64,000 nucleotides of DNA, from assembly GCA_031841125.1 (NCBI GenBank), contig CM063107.1, positions 11,518,467 to 11,582,466 of the forward strand, read 5' to 3'. Both the position numbers and the translations under genes were made by a program. The notes below the pieces were generated by a model. It made no database searches. It had not been told where the DNA came from and worked only from the letters and a program-made list of their open reading frames with translations. Origin of the DNA: Acanthococcus lagerstroemiae (taxonomy: Eukaryota > Arthropoda > Insecta > Hemiptera > Eriococcidae). Below, in pieces: positions 32,448 to 45,532 of the stretch (its first letter is position 1; every line of letters starts with the position of its first letter).

Positions 32448-33795
32448 AATCGAATTTCAGTATTCTAATTGGCTTTTAATTTCAAAACACTAACATTATA
32501 TTACAGGTGACTGAAGTTACAACCTTACAGAGGAGCTAACCATCAAAGATACTGATGAAACGAAATCCAATTGAATTTAATCTATCGTTAGATGCTGTAA
32601 AAATCACATAAATCACTAATCTTTTTTTAGTCCCAGGAGTATAATTTTTTTTTACCGTGAAAAATTCTTCGAATGGAAATTTAACTTGTATACACTTGTA
32701 CAACTATGATTGTATTTACATTTTAGTGGTTGGGTGTTTTCACAAGTTAGTCGAACGTGGATTCAGAGAATACGTCAAATATAAAATTTCCTCAAACTAT
32801 AGTACACAATGCTTACAGCTCAGCAAATTTTGACAAATTTCTCAAAATGTCACTGCGCTGTTGATTTAACATCATAAGAAAAAATTACGAGTATATTTTG
32901 AATAATACCGTCGATTATGCACATTTATACAACTGTGATTGTTATAAACACTACATAAACGCTGTAGACGATGAATATTGGTGCCTTAGTTGAAACAGCT
33001 GAAAGGTATTTATTTTATTTTTTTCAAAGTGCTCACCTACCTTGAATTTTTTAAAACCACTAAGTGTAGATCGAGTATATTGTGTTGGGTAGGGTGGTCC
33101 TTATTTTCCATTATTTCGGGTAGAAGATCCCGCATAATTTCATTTCTTTTCATAAAACATACTTCCTGGAAATTTTCGCCTCATAACGATAACATTTACA
33201 CGAAGCATAAAAACCTCAAAAAGGGCACGGAGACACTCTGTCAGGCAAGCGCGAGTGCAACACCGTGAAATGACGGTCGATGTATACCCAATATCAGACC
33301 ATATTTCTTAAGCATTGAAAGTTATGATATTTAAAAAACATTTCAAAAATAAATAGTACGGAGATGACAGTGTTGGAAAAGATACGTATTTGTAGGGTCG
33401 GATACGAGTAGCTGAGCCTATTTCAATTGCTTTTGGCGTGGGTGTGTCTATTAGCTGGCCCTCCCATCCTATTTCCGACCAACACTGAACTTGATCACAG
33501 TTCAGTTGGGCGTATTGCGTGAAGCCAATTAGTATATGATTTAGCTTTTTGTGGTCACAATTCAGTTCAGTGGTCCACGGAAATTATTTTCCTTTCTAGC
33601 TATGTGCTCATTGATCTTGATCATTGCTGCGCGGCGGAAATCTGTAGCCGATTCATTTGCAATGCTTAAAAGTTTAATATCTTACAGCCATGGGTAGGTA
33701 TACTCACAGCCTTCTACAGTAACAAGCTGCGAATCTAGGAAGGCAACACCGCAATTCCCAGTTGACGTAGGCATCTGGAAAATTCTAGTTTTATT
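32448..33795. other. Sequence upstream of gene A
   Basis: AT-rich with no recognisable TATA/Inr pair that could be tied to gene A. One possible exon is listed separately at 33708-33774. Confidence 0.35.
33708..33774 (-). CDS. Possible orphan exon
   Basis: On the minus strand 'aattttccag' precedes ATG CCT ACG..., which stays open for 22 codons (MPTSTGNCGVAFLDSQLVTV) and ends in phase 1 at a consensus donor GTGAGT. Splicing to gene A exon 2 would keep the frame but would give no signal peptide. It may be an alternative first exon, a relic, or chance. Confidence 0.25.
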
Positions 33796-33799
33796 TCAT

Positions 33800-35790
33800 T
33801 TATCTGATACTACCTCGAAAAATATTGCGTTTGTACGTGTCGGCGTACATATTTCCGAAAAAAGAGACGCGTGAGATGTGGAAAAAAAGCGTGTATTTCC
33901 GAACTCCGATTCGTACTCAGCTGGTTGTCGCGTGTTCCTCGAGGGAGGAAGAGGCAATAAGTATATCGTCAAGATACACGAAGCAGAAAGGAAGTTCACA
34001 AAGAATGTCGTGCATAAAACGCTGAAAGGTTTGGGCCGTGTTACGGAGGCCGAAGGACATCCGGAGGAATTCGAACAGGCCAAAGGGCGTAATGACAGCA
34101 GTTTTTGGAATATCCTCAGGGTCGACAGGGATATGGTGATAATCCCGAATAACGTCCAGCTTGCTGAAGATTTTTTCCCCGGATAATTCAGTATTAAAAT
34201 CTTGCAGATTGGGGACTGGGTAGCGATCAGGAATTGTGACAGCGTTGAGGCGGCGATAATCACCAACAGGTCGCCAGCTACCATCAAGTTTATTGGTCAT
34301 ATGGAGGGGGCTGCTCTATGGGTTTTTGGAAGGTCGACAGATGCCAAGGTCAAGCATACACTGAAACTCTCTTTTAGCATTTTTGAGTTTAGTATGGGGC
34401 AAACGACGGGCTTTTGCGCTGATGGAAGCACCAGTAGTATTAATCTTATGAACAACTTGATGTTTAATGGGTGTCTTCATGAGGTTAGAAGGACGGGTAA
34501 TGTTCGGAAATTTTTTCAAAATCTGGACAAAATCACTTCCTGAGTCGACGGCAGATAATTTAAGGAGAGTGGGGTCGACTGGTTTGATTTTTCCAAGGGT
34601 TTTAAGAAATGTCTCCTCATTGATTAATCGTTTTCCACAAAGGTTGACGAGAAGATTAAAATGGTTCAGGAAATCAGCGCCAATAATGGGCTTGTCCACA
34701 TCCACAATTATAAAAGGCCACTTGAAGTCCCGACGTAAACCTAAATTTAAAGCAATCAATTTCTCACCATACGTCTTGATTTTTGTAGCATTGGCAGCAG
34801 AAAGAGCTAATTTTTCGGGTTGTCGTTTGCTAGCAAATGAAGACGGGATCGCAGAGATATCGGAGCCAGAATTGATGAGAAAGGAATGTCCGGAACCTCT
34901 GTCCTGAATGAAGAGGCGACGCGTTTTCTTGGGCTGTGGTGCATCGCTCGTCGCCTTTAGCGATGCTGTTACTGGTTTTCCGACGGTTTTTTGTAGGAAC
35001 AGGGGGTAGTGCAGCGTGTGGCGTTGTCCTTAAATTTACAGTGGTGCTAGCACACCGAATCTCGGGTTGTACTGGAATCCTTTGATCGATCATTACTGGG
35101 GCTGCGGGTTCTGGTCCTGGTTCTGGACCTGGATCTGCAATAGCTGTTATTGGCGATTAAACTTTGTACAGTTCATTTGAGGCCAGCAGGGCGGCGATGG
35201 CTGCGTCATTGGATGGAGGATCTGGAGTTCTGGAGACTGCGGCCAACCCCAAAGAAATCGACATCCGACCTGACTCCACGATTTTGTCGGCGGTTTGTGC
35301 AATGGTATTCAAATCGACGGTTTCCAAGCTCGCAAGGATTGCTCGAACGTGCGGGTAGGCGCTGGAGGAAAAGCTGTTTTAAGAAGTCGTCCGTCACCTT
35401 ATCCCCAGCCAAGGTTCGCATTCTCCTCAGCAAAATTAAAGGCTTCTGATCGTCTAGAGTCAATTCCTCGAGGAAACGCCGTAATTTCTGCTGCTCGGAT
35501 TCCTCCAATTCTTTGATCAGTCTGTCTTTAAGAGTTGAGTATGGGTTATTAGGAGGTACCAGGATAATATACGCAACCCGTTCAGCGACATCTGGATCGA
35601 GTAGGCCAACGACATGAGAGAATTTGGTGCTCTCCGAAGTCATTCGCCTATTACTGAATTGCGCCTCCACCTGCGCGAACCACAGCCGAATATTCTTCTT
35701 AGGAAACGGAGGCAGTTTAATCAGTTTGTAGATTTAATCCGGGTTGACACTGGTATTTGGCACTACATCATTTCCATTCGCTATCGTTCA
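33800..35790 (-). pseudogene. Truncated Ty3/gypsy LTR retrotransposon (gag, protease, partial RT)
   Basis: On the minus strand, in order: gag-like protein (about 35206-35750) with LWFAQVEAQFSNRRMTSEST and a long helical core; an aspartic-protease region with frame breaks (about 34760-35150); an RT N-terminal part with SWRPVGDYRRLN, FSKLDV and the catalytic FVYLDDILIA (33917-34300). RNase H and integrase are absent: homology stops just past the YLDD box near 33900. No LTRs were identified. Frameshifts and missing domains mean this copy cannot be active. Confidence 0.82.
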
Positions 35791-36379
35791 CTCGCGATAA
35801 TGTGTGTTTATACGTCACATCGAAAGAGAACGGCGGTCGCTACACATTAATCAAAAAATCAAACAGAATTAAAAATTGATTCTCATAAAATTTTGCTTTG
35901 AACAGACATGCTTCCTTTTTTGAGGCTGCGCTGGTGAGAGTGTACACATGGATTATTAAAAGGGCTTTTCCCCTTTCCATGGGCATTTTTAGGATAGCTA
36001 TTTTTTCTAACAACTTTTTAGAACTTACGTCTCTATGATCCTCCGTTTATCCAGTAGAAGGAGTTTCGGTTCTTACTTTTGCAAAATTTCTCTCCCTTCC
36101 TTTTCATTTCCAAAACTTCCATCACGTTCTATTTCATTTTTCCAGTATTTTTTCAAATTCGTGGAGCCCTGATTTTTCTACTAACCATTGGTCACTGCTG
36201 CCAACCTCAAGATAAATCTTGAGATCTCAGAATTCTAAGAGGTTTTTCTCAAGATCTTGATACAAAATCTTAAAATTTTCAAGAAAATCTCAAATAAAAC
36301 GGGGTGATCATGCATTGCTTCTTCAAATTTTTCCCTTTCAAAATTTGGAAATGGAAAATTGATCGCCTGATTGGAGTCA

Positions 36380-39300
36380 TAATAATAATCATAATCTCCT
36401 TTATTGGGAATTATTATTATTATTGTTTACATCTGAATTCCCGATTTGGAACCTGGATAAGGGCTCACGCAATTATTCCCAGCCCATGAAGACCAAAGGT
36501 TCTTGCAACCGATCTCATTCTTGCTTGTTTTCTGAAATTTGTTGATAATTTTGTGTTTTTATGAATTTGTTAATATCGTCCTTCCACCTTAATTTTTGAC
36601 GCCCCTTTTTCCTCTTGTAGTTTAGAGGTTAATAAAAAGTGGCTCTGTGGGTCCATCGGTCATCTCTGAGGCGAGAGACGTGACCTGCCCACTTCCATTT
36701 CGTGCGACGGATATGCCTTATTACGTCAACGTTATATTTTAGCTTGCTCCTTATTGTTTCTATCATAATATGATCTGTTTTCTTAATACCTAGTATGGAG
36801 CGTTCAAAGCAGTTTTGGGTAGTCCTTATTCTATTAAGGATTTCTTCACTCTGGGTCCAGGTTTGGAATCCATATGTTAACTTTGGGACTACACATGCGT
36901 TTAAAATTTGACTTTTGTGGGTGAGATTGAAGGGGCCTTTGAAGATTTCTCATGGTGACCAGTATTTAGCTGAAGCTTTGGTGATTCTTGTATTAATTTC
37001 TTTTTCCATGTGTTTTGTGAAGCCTATTTTTTGGTCAAGATACAACTCCTTTCGCTTGCTGCGCCTAAGATTTTTCCATCTATTTCTATTGGTTTTAGTT
37101 TTTTGTCTTTAGTTAATACTATTGTTTCCAGAGCGTTGATATGAAGTCTTGCTTTTGCACTGTATTCACTCAATTCGTTTATAATTTCTGCTAGTTCTAT
37201 TTCTGATTCGGAAATTAGGGTGATATCATCGGCGAATCGTGAACTTGTGATTTTTGTACCATTCATGTTCAGTTTTTTTTCTCCCGGTTTAAGTTTCTGA
37301 ATATTTCTTCAAGTGCGCAGTTAAAGAGGATCGGCGATAGTGGGTCACCTTGGCGAACTCCTTTTTTGATTTCAAAGTAGTCCCCTTTTATATCCGTTTT
37401 TATCCTTGCTTTTAATCCTTCGTATATTCCTCCAATTAGTTGGATATATTTTGATGGGACCCCTTGGCTTATCAACGCTGATATCATAAAATCATGCCTT
37501 ATGGAGTCAAATGCCTTTCTATAGTCTATTAGCCCAATAATAAGATTTATATTGTATTCGTTGCTTTTTTCTATGATTTGATTAACTGCATGTATATGGT
37601 CCACAGTTGAAAAGGATCTGTGAAAGCCTACCTGCTCTATTGGTTGCTGTTCTCATAGAATGGGTCTGAGTCTGTTTCTTTCTATTGCTTTTGAAAAGAT
37701 TTTTGCCACAGTAGGGCTGAGCGTTATGGGGCGATAGTTTTCCACCTCATGTCTATCATCCTTTTTAAATGGTGTTGTTATTATGTCCGAAAATTTCCAG
37801 TTTGCTGGTATTTTCCCCGAATCTAGGATCTTGTTGAATAGTTTTGTTAGTATTGATACCATTTCCTCTCCCCCCATTTTTATGTTTTCATTGGTTATAT
37901 TGTCGTGGCCTGGACTTTTCCTTGGTTTCAGTTGGTCAACCATTGCTTTAATTTCTTTTTCAAGAAAATATGGTATTTCTCCTTCTTCGTTGTAGTTGAA
38001 GTTGCTGTATTCATCGTTGCTCTATAATTTTGAGTAATACTTCGTCATAAATTTGTTTATTCCTTTTCTATCGCAGATCCAATTTTGAGTAATACTTTGT
38101 CATAAATTTGTTTATTCCTTTTCTATCGCAGATCCTTTCCCCTGAGGGCCTATAAAGTGCGTAGTTCATTGCAGCCCGAGACATGTTTGTTTTTTCATTT
38201 TTTTAATATTTTCATTCGTTTCAATAGTTTTTTTGATGATACAATTTTTTACCAAGAAATTTTTTTCCCTCAATTTCTTACGGATTAGCTTTGAAATTTC
38301 GTTCAATTCTATTTTCTCTCTTGCCTCTTTCTTTCCTTCTAGTCCCTAAGAGTTGAGACCTTTTTTTTAGTAGTAGTTTGATATCATCGTTGATTTTTTC
38401 CACATTTGGATTTTTTCTTTTGTTTACTACCATTTCGTCTGTTGTACTTTTTGGAGTATTTTTTATTATTCCTGTTATTGATTAGTCCAGTGTTTCTACG
38501 CTGGTTTCGACTGTTAATCCTAATTTCAGTTCTGCTATTTGTTCCTTTAACTCTTGTTGATATTTTTGGGGAATAATTCCATCGCCTTTGCTGTTCCTAT
38601 TGCTAAATATGATGTTGTGCTTATCGGTTTGCATTGTTATTGTTATTGGTCGGTGGTCTGAATGGTATTTGAAAATTTATTTTGAATGTCGAAATTTACT
38701 ATTGATTTCTTTGTCACTGGGTTTATTATGTAGTCTATCAGGGTTTTATACTCTTGGGTTGGTGAGATCCATGTCCATCTTTTTCCTTTCCTTTTTTTTT
38801 TGAAAAAGCTATTACCTATTTTTATATTGTGTTCCTGACAAAATCTTAGGAGTTTTCAGCCTCTTTTGTTTCTGTTCCCGAATCCAAAATTGCCCATTGT
38901 ACTACTCTTGTATTTTTATTTTTGACCTACTTGGCTATTTCAGTCCTCCATTAGTACGGAGGTTCTTTCTTTTACTGTTTTGCTCATTCATTACTATTTC
39001 ATCCATTTGTTCATAGAATTGGACTATTTCTTCCTCTCCGGTTGTGGAGGTGGGGGCGTAAACCTGAACACATGTTAGAATTGTTTTATGGAATTCCATT
39101 TTCAGTATGGCTATCCTGTCAAAGATACCTCTTATTTCTTTTATTAAGTGTTTAAATTTGCTTTTATTAAAAATCCTACTCCATTTTGACCTTCGTTGTT
39201 ACCAATGTGGTACAGCAGATTTCCTTTCTGGGTGACGTGGATTTTCTCCCCTCTTCTACGGACTTCCGACAGACCTACAATCGCCTTGTTTAAGTGCATG

Positions 39301-39400
39301 AATGCCTTCTCCAGTTCGATTAGATGTTCAAGAATACGGAGTGTTTTTAAGTTTATTCTGCCTATTTTTATTTCTGTGAGTTCAGATTTGGATTTGTTCA
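36380..39400 (-). pseudogene. Near-full-length but decayed RTE-like LINE
   Basis: The minus strand reads in order: endonuclease N-terminal block (39150-39390: IVGLSEVRRRGEKIHVTQKG, then GQNGVGF); endonuclease middle (38940-39130: VQVYAPTSTTGEEEIVQFYE); RT (37020-38000) with KSPGHDNITNENIK, LIDYRKAFDSIRHDF, GVRQGDPLSPILFN and a degraded catalytic box replaced by SSRFADDITLIS; C-terminal RRTKWKWAGHVSRLRDDRWT near 36655-36720. Several frameshifts. The 3' end lies near the AATAAT microsatellite at 36380-36425. It lacks RNase H, as expected for RTE. Confidence 0.85.
38023..38139. repeat. About 60-bp exact tandem duplication inside the LINE
   Basis: The phrase 'aattttgagtaatact-cgtcataaattt' through 'tctatcgcagatcc' occurs twice back to back with almost no differences. 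Its near identity contrasts with the decayed LINE around it, so it arose recently by local duplication. Confidence 0.75.
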
Positions 39401-39429
39401 GCGAGAGGTTTTTGTATTAGTTTTTGTTT

Positions 39430-39982
39430 TCAAAATGAGGGGTTTTCCCAACTGAGTTTTTCTTATTGTCTTTTGCCAGTGAAAGTTTTTGTGTTTTGTT
39501 TCGCATGAGATTTTAGGGGAACGGTTGCTTGAAGATCAGTGAAATCACTCTCGCTTACCAGACTTTCTGAGTGACGGCCTTATTGAAGTATTAAGCACTC
39601 AGATTTTGCACAGCAATGGAAATTGAAAAGACATCTGTAACTTTTGTTACCAGAGAAGGGCTATTAGGGCCCTTCTCTCAGTACAGTTCAATGCCACTAA
39701 GTTTACAGTATTCAAGAACAAAGAGGGGGAAAAAGGAAAATCTCTAAGATGGTCGACAGAACTAAGGCCGAAGGGGGTAAAACAACAAATGTGATGAGTC
39801 AATATACATTCAATTGTTGAGCAGCATCATAGAAAATTTTTGTCTCAAGATTTTTTACAAAGAATTCTTGGATTTTTCAACAGGCTTGGTTGGCAGCACT
39901 GCCCTTGTCAATCATAATACAGTATTTTTAGGGATAGATTACCCTTTCTCCCCCTCCTTTGACCCTTTTTTCTTTCTTACCC

Positions 39983-40016
<34 letters not shown>

Positions 40017-42220
40017 TGACGGTGGAGCTATACCAGCCGTATCCCGCTCGGTGCTTGCTACTCGTCTTGGAAGATGCTGACTGTAACAATGCAAGGAAAA
40101 AATCAGACATTCAAAAGATGTTAGTGGTAACTATTGCTTAGCCCGGTGAATATTTGATGGACGAATTTCAGCCTGCTTCTACAAACAAACAAACAAACAA
40201 ACAAAAAACCGAAAGGAGTATGTTTTACAGGCAAGTACCTAGGTAATAACAAACTGAATATTATTAATTATTATTTTACTCGCATTTATTGTAGTGATTA
40301 CTCAATATTAACACTTAATATTCATTGATCTGCTTATAGGTCGTTGAAAATAATTGTCAGCAATATCAACGTTTAGTAGTGCTACAATGGAAAAGTCATT
40401 CCAAACATGAACCCATTTTTTCATTTTCAAAATATAACTATAGTATACGTGTAGCTTAATGTTAGATAGCATTATTATTATTATTATTATTATTAGTACA
40501 CGAATATTCATGAATTCAAGTACAGATATTGATTCAATGACAGGTATGTTGAGTCATGCCGTCATCATCTAAGGGTATGACATTGTCCATCAATGCTCAT
40601 TTTTATGTACATCGACCTGCCTGGCTATTCTCTGTACAGCATGATGCAATTTTAGCCAACGTCTTTTGTCCCCTGCATACCTGCATTTCCAGTTTATGAC
40701 CTCTTTCAAAACACACCATCCTTCTTCTTGCTCATTTCCTTTTTCTTCCTTTGATCTACCAGGCAGAACCATTACTTTAGTTGAATGCAATTCAGTTACA
40801 GCTCTGCCTCAGTTTATAATATGGTATAGCTCGCGCATTAAAACTTATTTTTGCTATTTGATATTTAATACACCCGCCTCTTCTACAAACTATCGTTTCC
40901 TCAATTTCGAATATCCTCGCTGTGGTCCGGACTTAACATTTCTTTTTTTTCCCGTATAATTTCCGAAAAACCCGCATTATCTTGCAGCCCTCCGTGAAAC
41001 TTTGGAATCTTGGTGCCTCCAGGTAGTATTATAAAAGAACAAAATTTTTAAGACAGTATTTTTTTTATTGTAAGAAAAGGATTGCGGGGGACTGTTCTTC
41101 AAATTTATGAATTTTGAAAGTAAGGACCATATCTTAGTGTTGGGTGTTCGAGAAGGGCAAATAGACTGGATAAATCACAGTTTCTGGAAAAACTACATAT
41201 CTGTCGCGGAATAGCGATGGAAAAGGAATTAAGTAATCGGAAGAGTACATTTATACAGCTATGTCGGTGCTGCACACTTTCTGTATATAAATAAGGTCGA
41301 GTTAGTCAAACATAGCAAAACTGAATAAGACAAATACTTGAGATCGTTATTCAACATCGACGATTGAAACATACGCTCACACATTTTCTGAAGGCGTGAA
41401 AATGAAACCTGAACTTCTCACATATCTGCAGAGCTGCGACTGTTTGTTATACTCTTCAGTTTACTCAAGCATAAGTGAAGTACCTAAGAAAAACAAACAG
41501 AAAATGTTTTGAAACATTTTATTCAGTGTACACAGTTGAGCGAGAAGAGTTTTTATCTATTTTCTTAAGGCACCAGTGAAATTTATTTAACATGAAAACA
41601 CGTATCTGAAGAACATTCTCCATTTGTATAGGTGCATTTATACAAGTGCGACAGTCTATTCAATGTTTTCAAGTTTTTACCTAACATGAATTTTATCATC
41701 TTCGTGATCAAATCAAATAAGATACTCACGGAAGTAAAACAAATATAATAATTTATAAAACATTTATTCACGGAAAATATAAACAGTCGAAGTAAAAAAC
41801 AACTTATCCATACACCGAAATGTTTTTAGAGAAGGCTAAAATATTGAAAAGTACAAAAACCATTCATACAAGGAGAGCGAGCAAAATGTTTTTTCATATT
41901 CGAAGCAGTATTCATTAGAAAATAGGTTTGAGAAACTCCTTCCCGAGGGATGTCTGTAGCTTCCATAGCTCCCGTGGGTACATGCCTGTAATTTGAAAAC
42001 TGAAAAAGAAAAACAATGCAACAATTAGGAAGACAACCATCAAAACTACGTAGAGATTATTTAATCAATGTAACCGGTTCAAGGAGGCGGTTACACCTGA
42101 TAAATATCCAAGATTTATAGAATTTCGATAGTCAAATTATCAGTGGTTAACCAAGAAGTCCTCCCCTTGGGTGATATACCTTGCCGTGGTGAGGAGGCTT
42201 CAGCGTAAAAAATAAAATAA
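39430..42220. other. Intergenic sequence with simple repeats
   Basis: Contains a poly(T) run (about 39987-40015), a (CAAA)n run (about 40183-40206), an (ATT)n run (about 40470-40495) and, at 42150-42200, the phrase 'accttgccgtggtgaggagg', often seen at the start of insect LINE-derived repeats. A candidate two-exon small gene lies at 41519-41763. Otherwise no supported gene. Confidence 0.4.
41519..41763 (-). CDS. Candidate small secreted protein gene (two exons)
   Basis: Exon 1 (41730-41763) has ATG then FYKLLYLFYF, a hydrophobic signal-like start, ending in phase 1 at a consensus donor GTGAGT. After a 74-nt intron ending 'cattgaatag', exon 2 (41519-41655) continues the frame (CRTCINAPIQMENVLQ...) to TAA, giving about 57 residues with a CxxC. 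Same phase-1 style as genes A and B but no sequence similarity to them. Short and AT-rich, so chance is possible. Confidence 0.3.
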
Positions 42221-42349
42221 CCCTATTGACAATTGTATCTCTATATATACCGGATTTAATCTAGATATGTCGAATTATGCCAGATTCTATATCGACATCC
42301 CGAATAAATCCCCGTTTAAATATCGACATTTTCGATATAGTCATTTGAC

Positions 42350-42510
42350 GTGATTTTTCTATATAGATACAATCTCGACATTTTCTATATAGGTAGAGAT
42401 GTGATTTTTCTATATAGATACAATCTCGACATTTTCTATATAGGTAGAGATGTGATTTTTCTATATAGATACAATCTCGACATTTTCTATATGGACGGAG
42501 ACGTGATTTT
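42350..42510. repeat. 51-bp tandem repeat, three units
   Basis: The unit starts 'gtgatttttctatatagat' and continues to 'aggtagagat'. Copies start near 42351, 42402 and 42453 with a diverged fourth near 42504. Because 51 is divisible by three, one frame reads through as a repeating 17-residue peptide, which should not be taken for a protein. Confidence 0.85.
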
Positions 42511-43019
42511 TCGATATCGATTTTAAAACGCAAAAGTCGAGATCTACGAGAGTCCCAATAAAATTCTGCCTGCCGACAATCTTTTCGGAATAATTTTAAT
42601 ATTTAAATGTTTTTATTTCCTTAAGACTCGTACCAATGCATTTTACTTTTGCGATGGTTTACTTTCTTACCTACATTATTCACTATTGATGCATCATGAT
42701 GAAGCTCGAGGATTCTATATTTTATACTTATTCTAGAAACCGCGAATCAAAATAAGTATCATTCTGTGTTATGTTAACTCCCTAATTTGCCTAACGAACT
42801 GACTATTCGAGTTGACATAAGGAGCTCCAATCTGTATTGTTCACGCGATAGAATCGTGCAAGAATAAATAAATGAATGAATAAAGTGCTGAAAAAGTCAT
42901 CACTTTCGGGAACATTTTAGTCGGATTAAAATTATCACATGAACTCATGTGAAATGGAAATTCTATAATAACTGTTAACTTAATTCTCTAAATACTTTCA
43001 TTTTCGCGAGTTATACTGT

Positions 43020-43265
43020 GACACAGGCGTGCGGGTCCCGATGTGCAAAACCGAAATCTTGTAACAAAAATTTTTGCTACATTGCCGCAAGTCTGTTACA
43101 CTGTCACAAAAACTGTAGTTTATAAATTTGCTAAATGGGGACGGACAGATGGCGCTGGAGTCAAACTGCGACAGGAAAGAGTGAAGCAAATCAGCTACAA
43201 TTGTTACATTGTAACACTTTATTTTCGTAACACGGTAACAAAAACGTGTTACTGTGTCTCAATTT
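43020..43265. repeat. GTAACA/TGTTAC-word element
   Basis: The ends 'gtgacacaggcg' and (minus strand) 'gagacacagtaac' are loosely inverted, and the words TGTAACA, TGTTACA and CGTAACA recur about eight times between them. Another island built from one reiterated word; class unknown. Confidence 0.4.
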
Positions 43266-44579
43266 AGAAGTAGAAAATTTTCGAATATTTCATCGCTGTA
43301 ATACATTTATGATGTGCATGTGTGTGAGAGCGTAAATAGGTGACAGCTACGAATTCAAATTAGAGTAGAGTTCGTGGTAGGTATGAGAAGTTGGTTTTTG
43401 ATCGCTTTTTCCGCTACTAACTGCAAATATTGTTGAGTCAATTTTGCATAGTCAACCTAATGTCTGGGGGGGGGGGATCTGTTTTGACCAAGAAGGAAGG
43501 GTATTAAACGGGGTGCTAAAATTAGGAAAACCAATTCTTGACTAACCACACCCCTTGACCTCTCTTTGGCTATGCTACTGATAATGATCAATAAAAACAT
43601 TGTTTGCATTCTAACTGGTCTATGGTAGATTTACATAATATGTATAAAGTTTTCGTTAAGCGTATTTCTTCCTTAAAACTTATGGTCCTCCATCCAGAAA
43701 GCCATTAGCGACTCGCTTTACTAGGTGCTAGAGTATGTAATTATGTAACAATTATGCGCAATTCGCGCAATCCCGGGGACCGGAGCTTGCGGTTCGCATT
43801 TTCGCTTTTGTTTTCCACGTATACTCGTATATGAACAAGTGTCAGTGTGTAGTGTACAAAGGCCGATGACCAGAGTGAGAGCGACTCATTCTTTGATGAG
43901 AATCAACGAAGAAACATCTGGTTCGAGTTTTATTGCCCTGTTCAGGGAATGTTGCCTCTTGCCTCTGTGATATGTTCCCAAACACAATATACGCTATAAG
44001 GAACAAAGGATACATTCCTAAAAAAGAGAAATTGATCATCCTTCTGCAACCACGGTCTCGATTTAAAAATAACGTTGAAAACCGGCTGGAAGAGATATAG
44101 GGCAGTTTGTATTAGGTTTTCGAAGTGCGACGTATCGTTTATTTTTGAATGCGTACGAGTTGTTAGTGTAGAATTATTTCAGTGCGGTAGAATATCGGTT
44201 TCGTAATTAAAACTATTTCGATTCGAGTTTATCTTGTTCGAAGTGTCATACTCATCGACACCGACTAGAATTTTGAATGCCGAGGGGCAGATGTCACCGG
44301 TATTCTCCCCAATCACTTTTGCTGTGCAAATTGGAAGGCCGTCTGAAGAAATTCAAGTTGCCTTGCAGTGAGGTTGTGGGAGCTGGAATTGGCTCCTCAT
44401 AAGCGATCATCACGAGTATCAACCACAGTAAGTACCAATAAATTTGTACATTAACTATTTCTTTTCTTACTATTCATAAGAAGTTTTCCAGGTTATATCT
44501 CTGTGAGGATGATCGACAGTTTACATGAGAATTCTGCGAGGCAATATCGAATTGATTCTTGCAATCGGAGGTGTAACGA

Positions 44580-44885
44580 ATGAGGGGGGGGCTGTCCCCC
44601 AATCAGTGGAATTGGAAAAATTGGCCAAATTCTTGCCAATTGGCAAATCGAACGATCTGGACACTCGACATTTTTTATTTAGCCAGCAGAGTCCCACCGA
44701 CAAGTTGGGAAAATCGACAAGTCAAAACTTTTTTTGGCTTTGACAGTTTATTTGACCAGCTCACAGAGGGGAATTTTGAGTTAAGAAGTTACAAAATTCC
44801 GGAAAGTCAAAAGCTTGTTTTGGCACTACAGTTAGGAATTTTGAGTTGAGTAGTTGGAACTTTCACAATTTTACCCTCCCCCACC
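44580..44885. repeat. Copy of the 'gagttgagt' repeat family
   Basis: Contains two units with 'gaattttgagttaagaagtt' and 'gaattttgagttgagtagtt' followed by 'tttcacaattttaccctccc', matching the repeat unit at 30592-31205. Confidence 0.55.
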
Positions 44886-45308
44886 CACCCTAATGAAAAC
44901 TCTACTCATGATTCTGATGTTGGTGGTGGTTCAGTGGGTAATCCTGATTACAGAGTTTATTACAATTATTAGAATTTTGAGGCACCCCCATTCTGAGAAT
45001 CTAACTTTGTGACATACGGGACCCTTTCCATACGATCCGTTATTTCATGGTCTATCCGAAACATTCAACACCTAAGAATTGCAGTTTTATGGGTCAAGTG
45101 GCATTGCGTCTAGTACGACGATTTTATTGTTTACGATAGTAGCTATTTTGAAAACACATACCGTATAATTATGCAATTGAATAATGGTCGATTTACATTA
45201 TGGAAGGAAAAATTCAAGTTGATAATGGAAACTGAAAACTTGGGATATTTTGTGAGAATTTAGAATCTATCTTTACCACAGGGCTAATTTTGATATTATT
45301 TTTGTTAG

Positions 45309-45410
45309 TTACGAAACGAATTGGATGCCACATTTAACGATGTTTCGGAGCCGAACCTGGACGGTAGTGACGATGGTGAAGACGTCGAAATAAGCGAGGA
45401 TGAAGACGAC
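45309..45410 (+). pseudogene. Possible acidic coding fragment after a splice acceptor
   Basis: After 'tttttgttag' the plus strand encodes a short acidic run ending DDGEDVEISEDEDD, immediately followed by an (ATT)n microsatellite. Acidic N-termini like this occur in piggyBac-type transposases, but nothing further supports that. It lies inside the possible 4.2-kb element. Confidence 0.25.
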
Positions 45411-45532
45411 ATTATTATTATTATTATTATTGTTATTATTGAATTGAATTGAATTGAATTGAATAACTTTTTATTGTTGCTATTATTATTATTATTATTA
45501 TTATTATTGTTATTGTTATTGTTATTATTGTT
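45411..45532. repeat. ATT/ATTG microsatellite cluster
   Basis: (ATT)n, then four GAATT units, then a second (ATT)n/(GTT)n run. Probably hypervariable. Confidence 0.85.

Noticed and set aside
41406..41445. Further exon of the 41.5-kb candidate gene ending at GTGAGA
   Set aside because: No acceptor gave the required phase. The reachable segments are out of frame or contain stops.
42261..42533. 90-codon frame with a repeating 17-residue peptide
   Set aside because: Direct consequence of the 51-bp tandem repeat (51 divisible by 3). No start context and no conservation.
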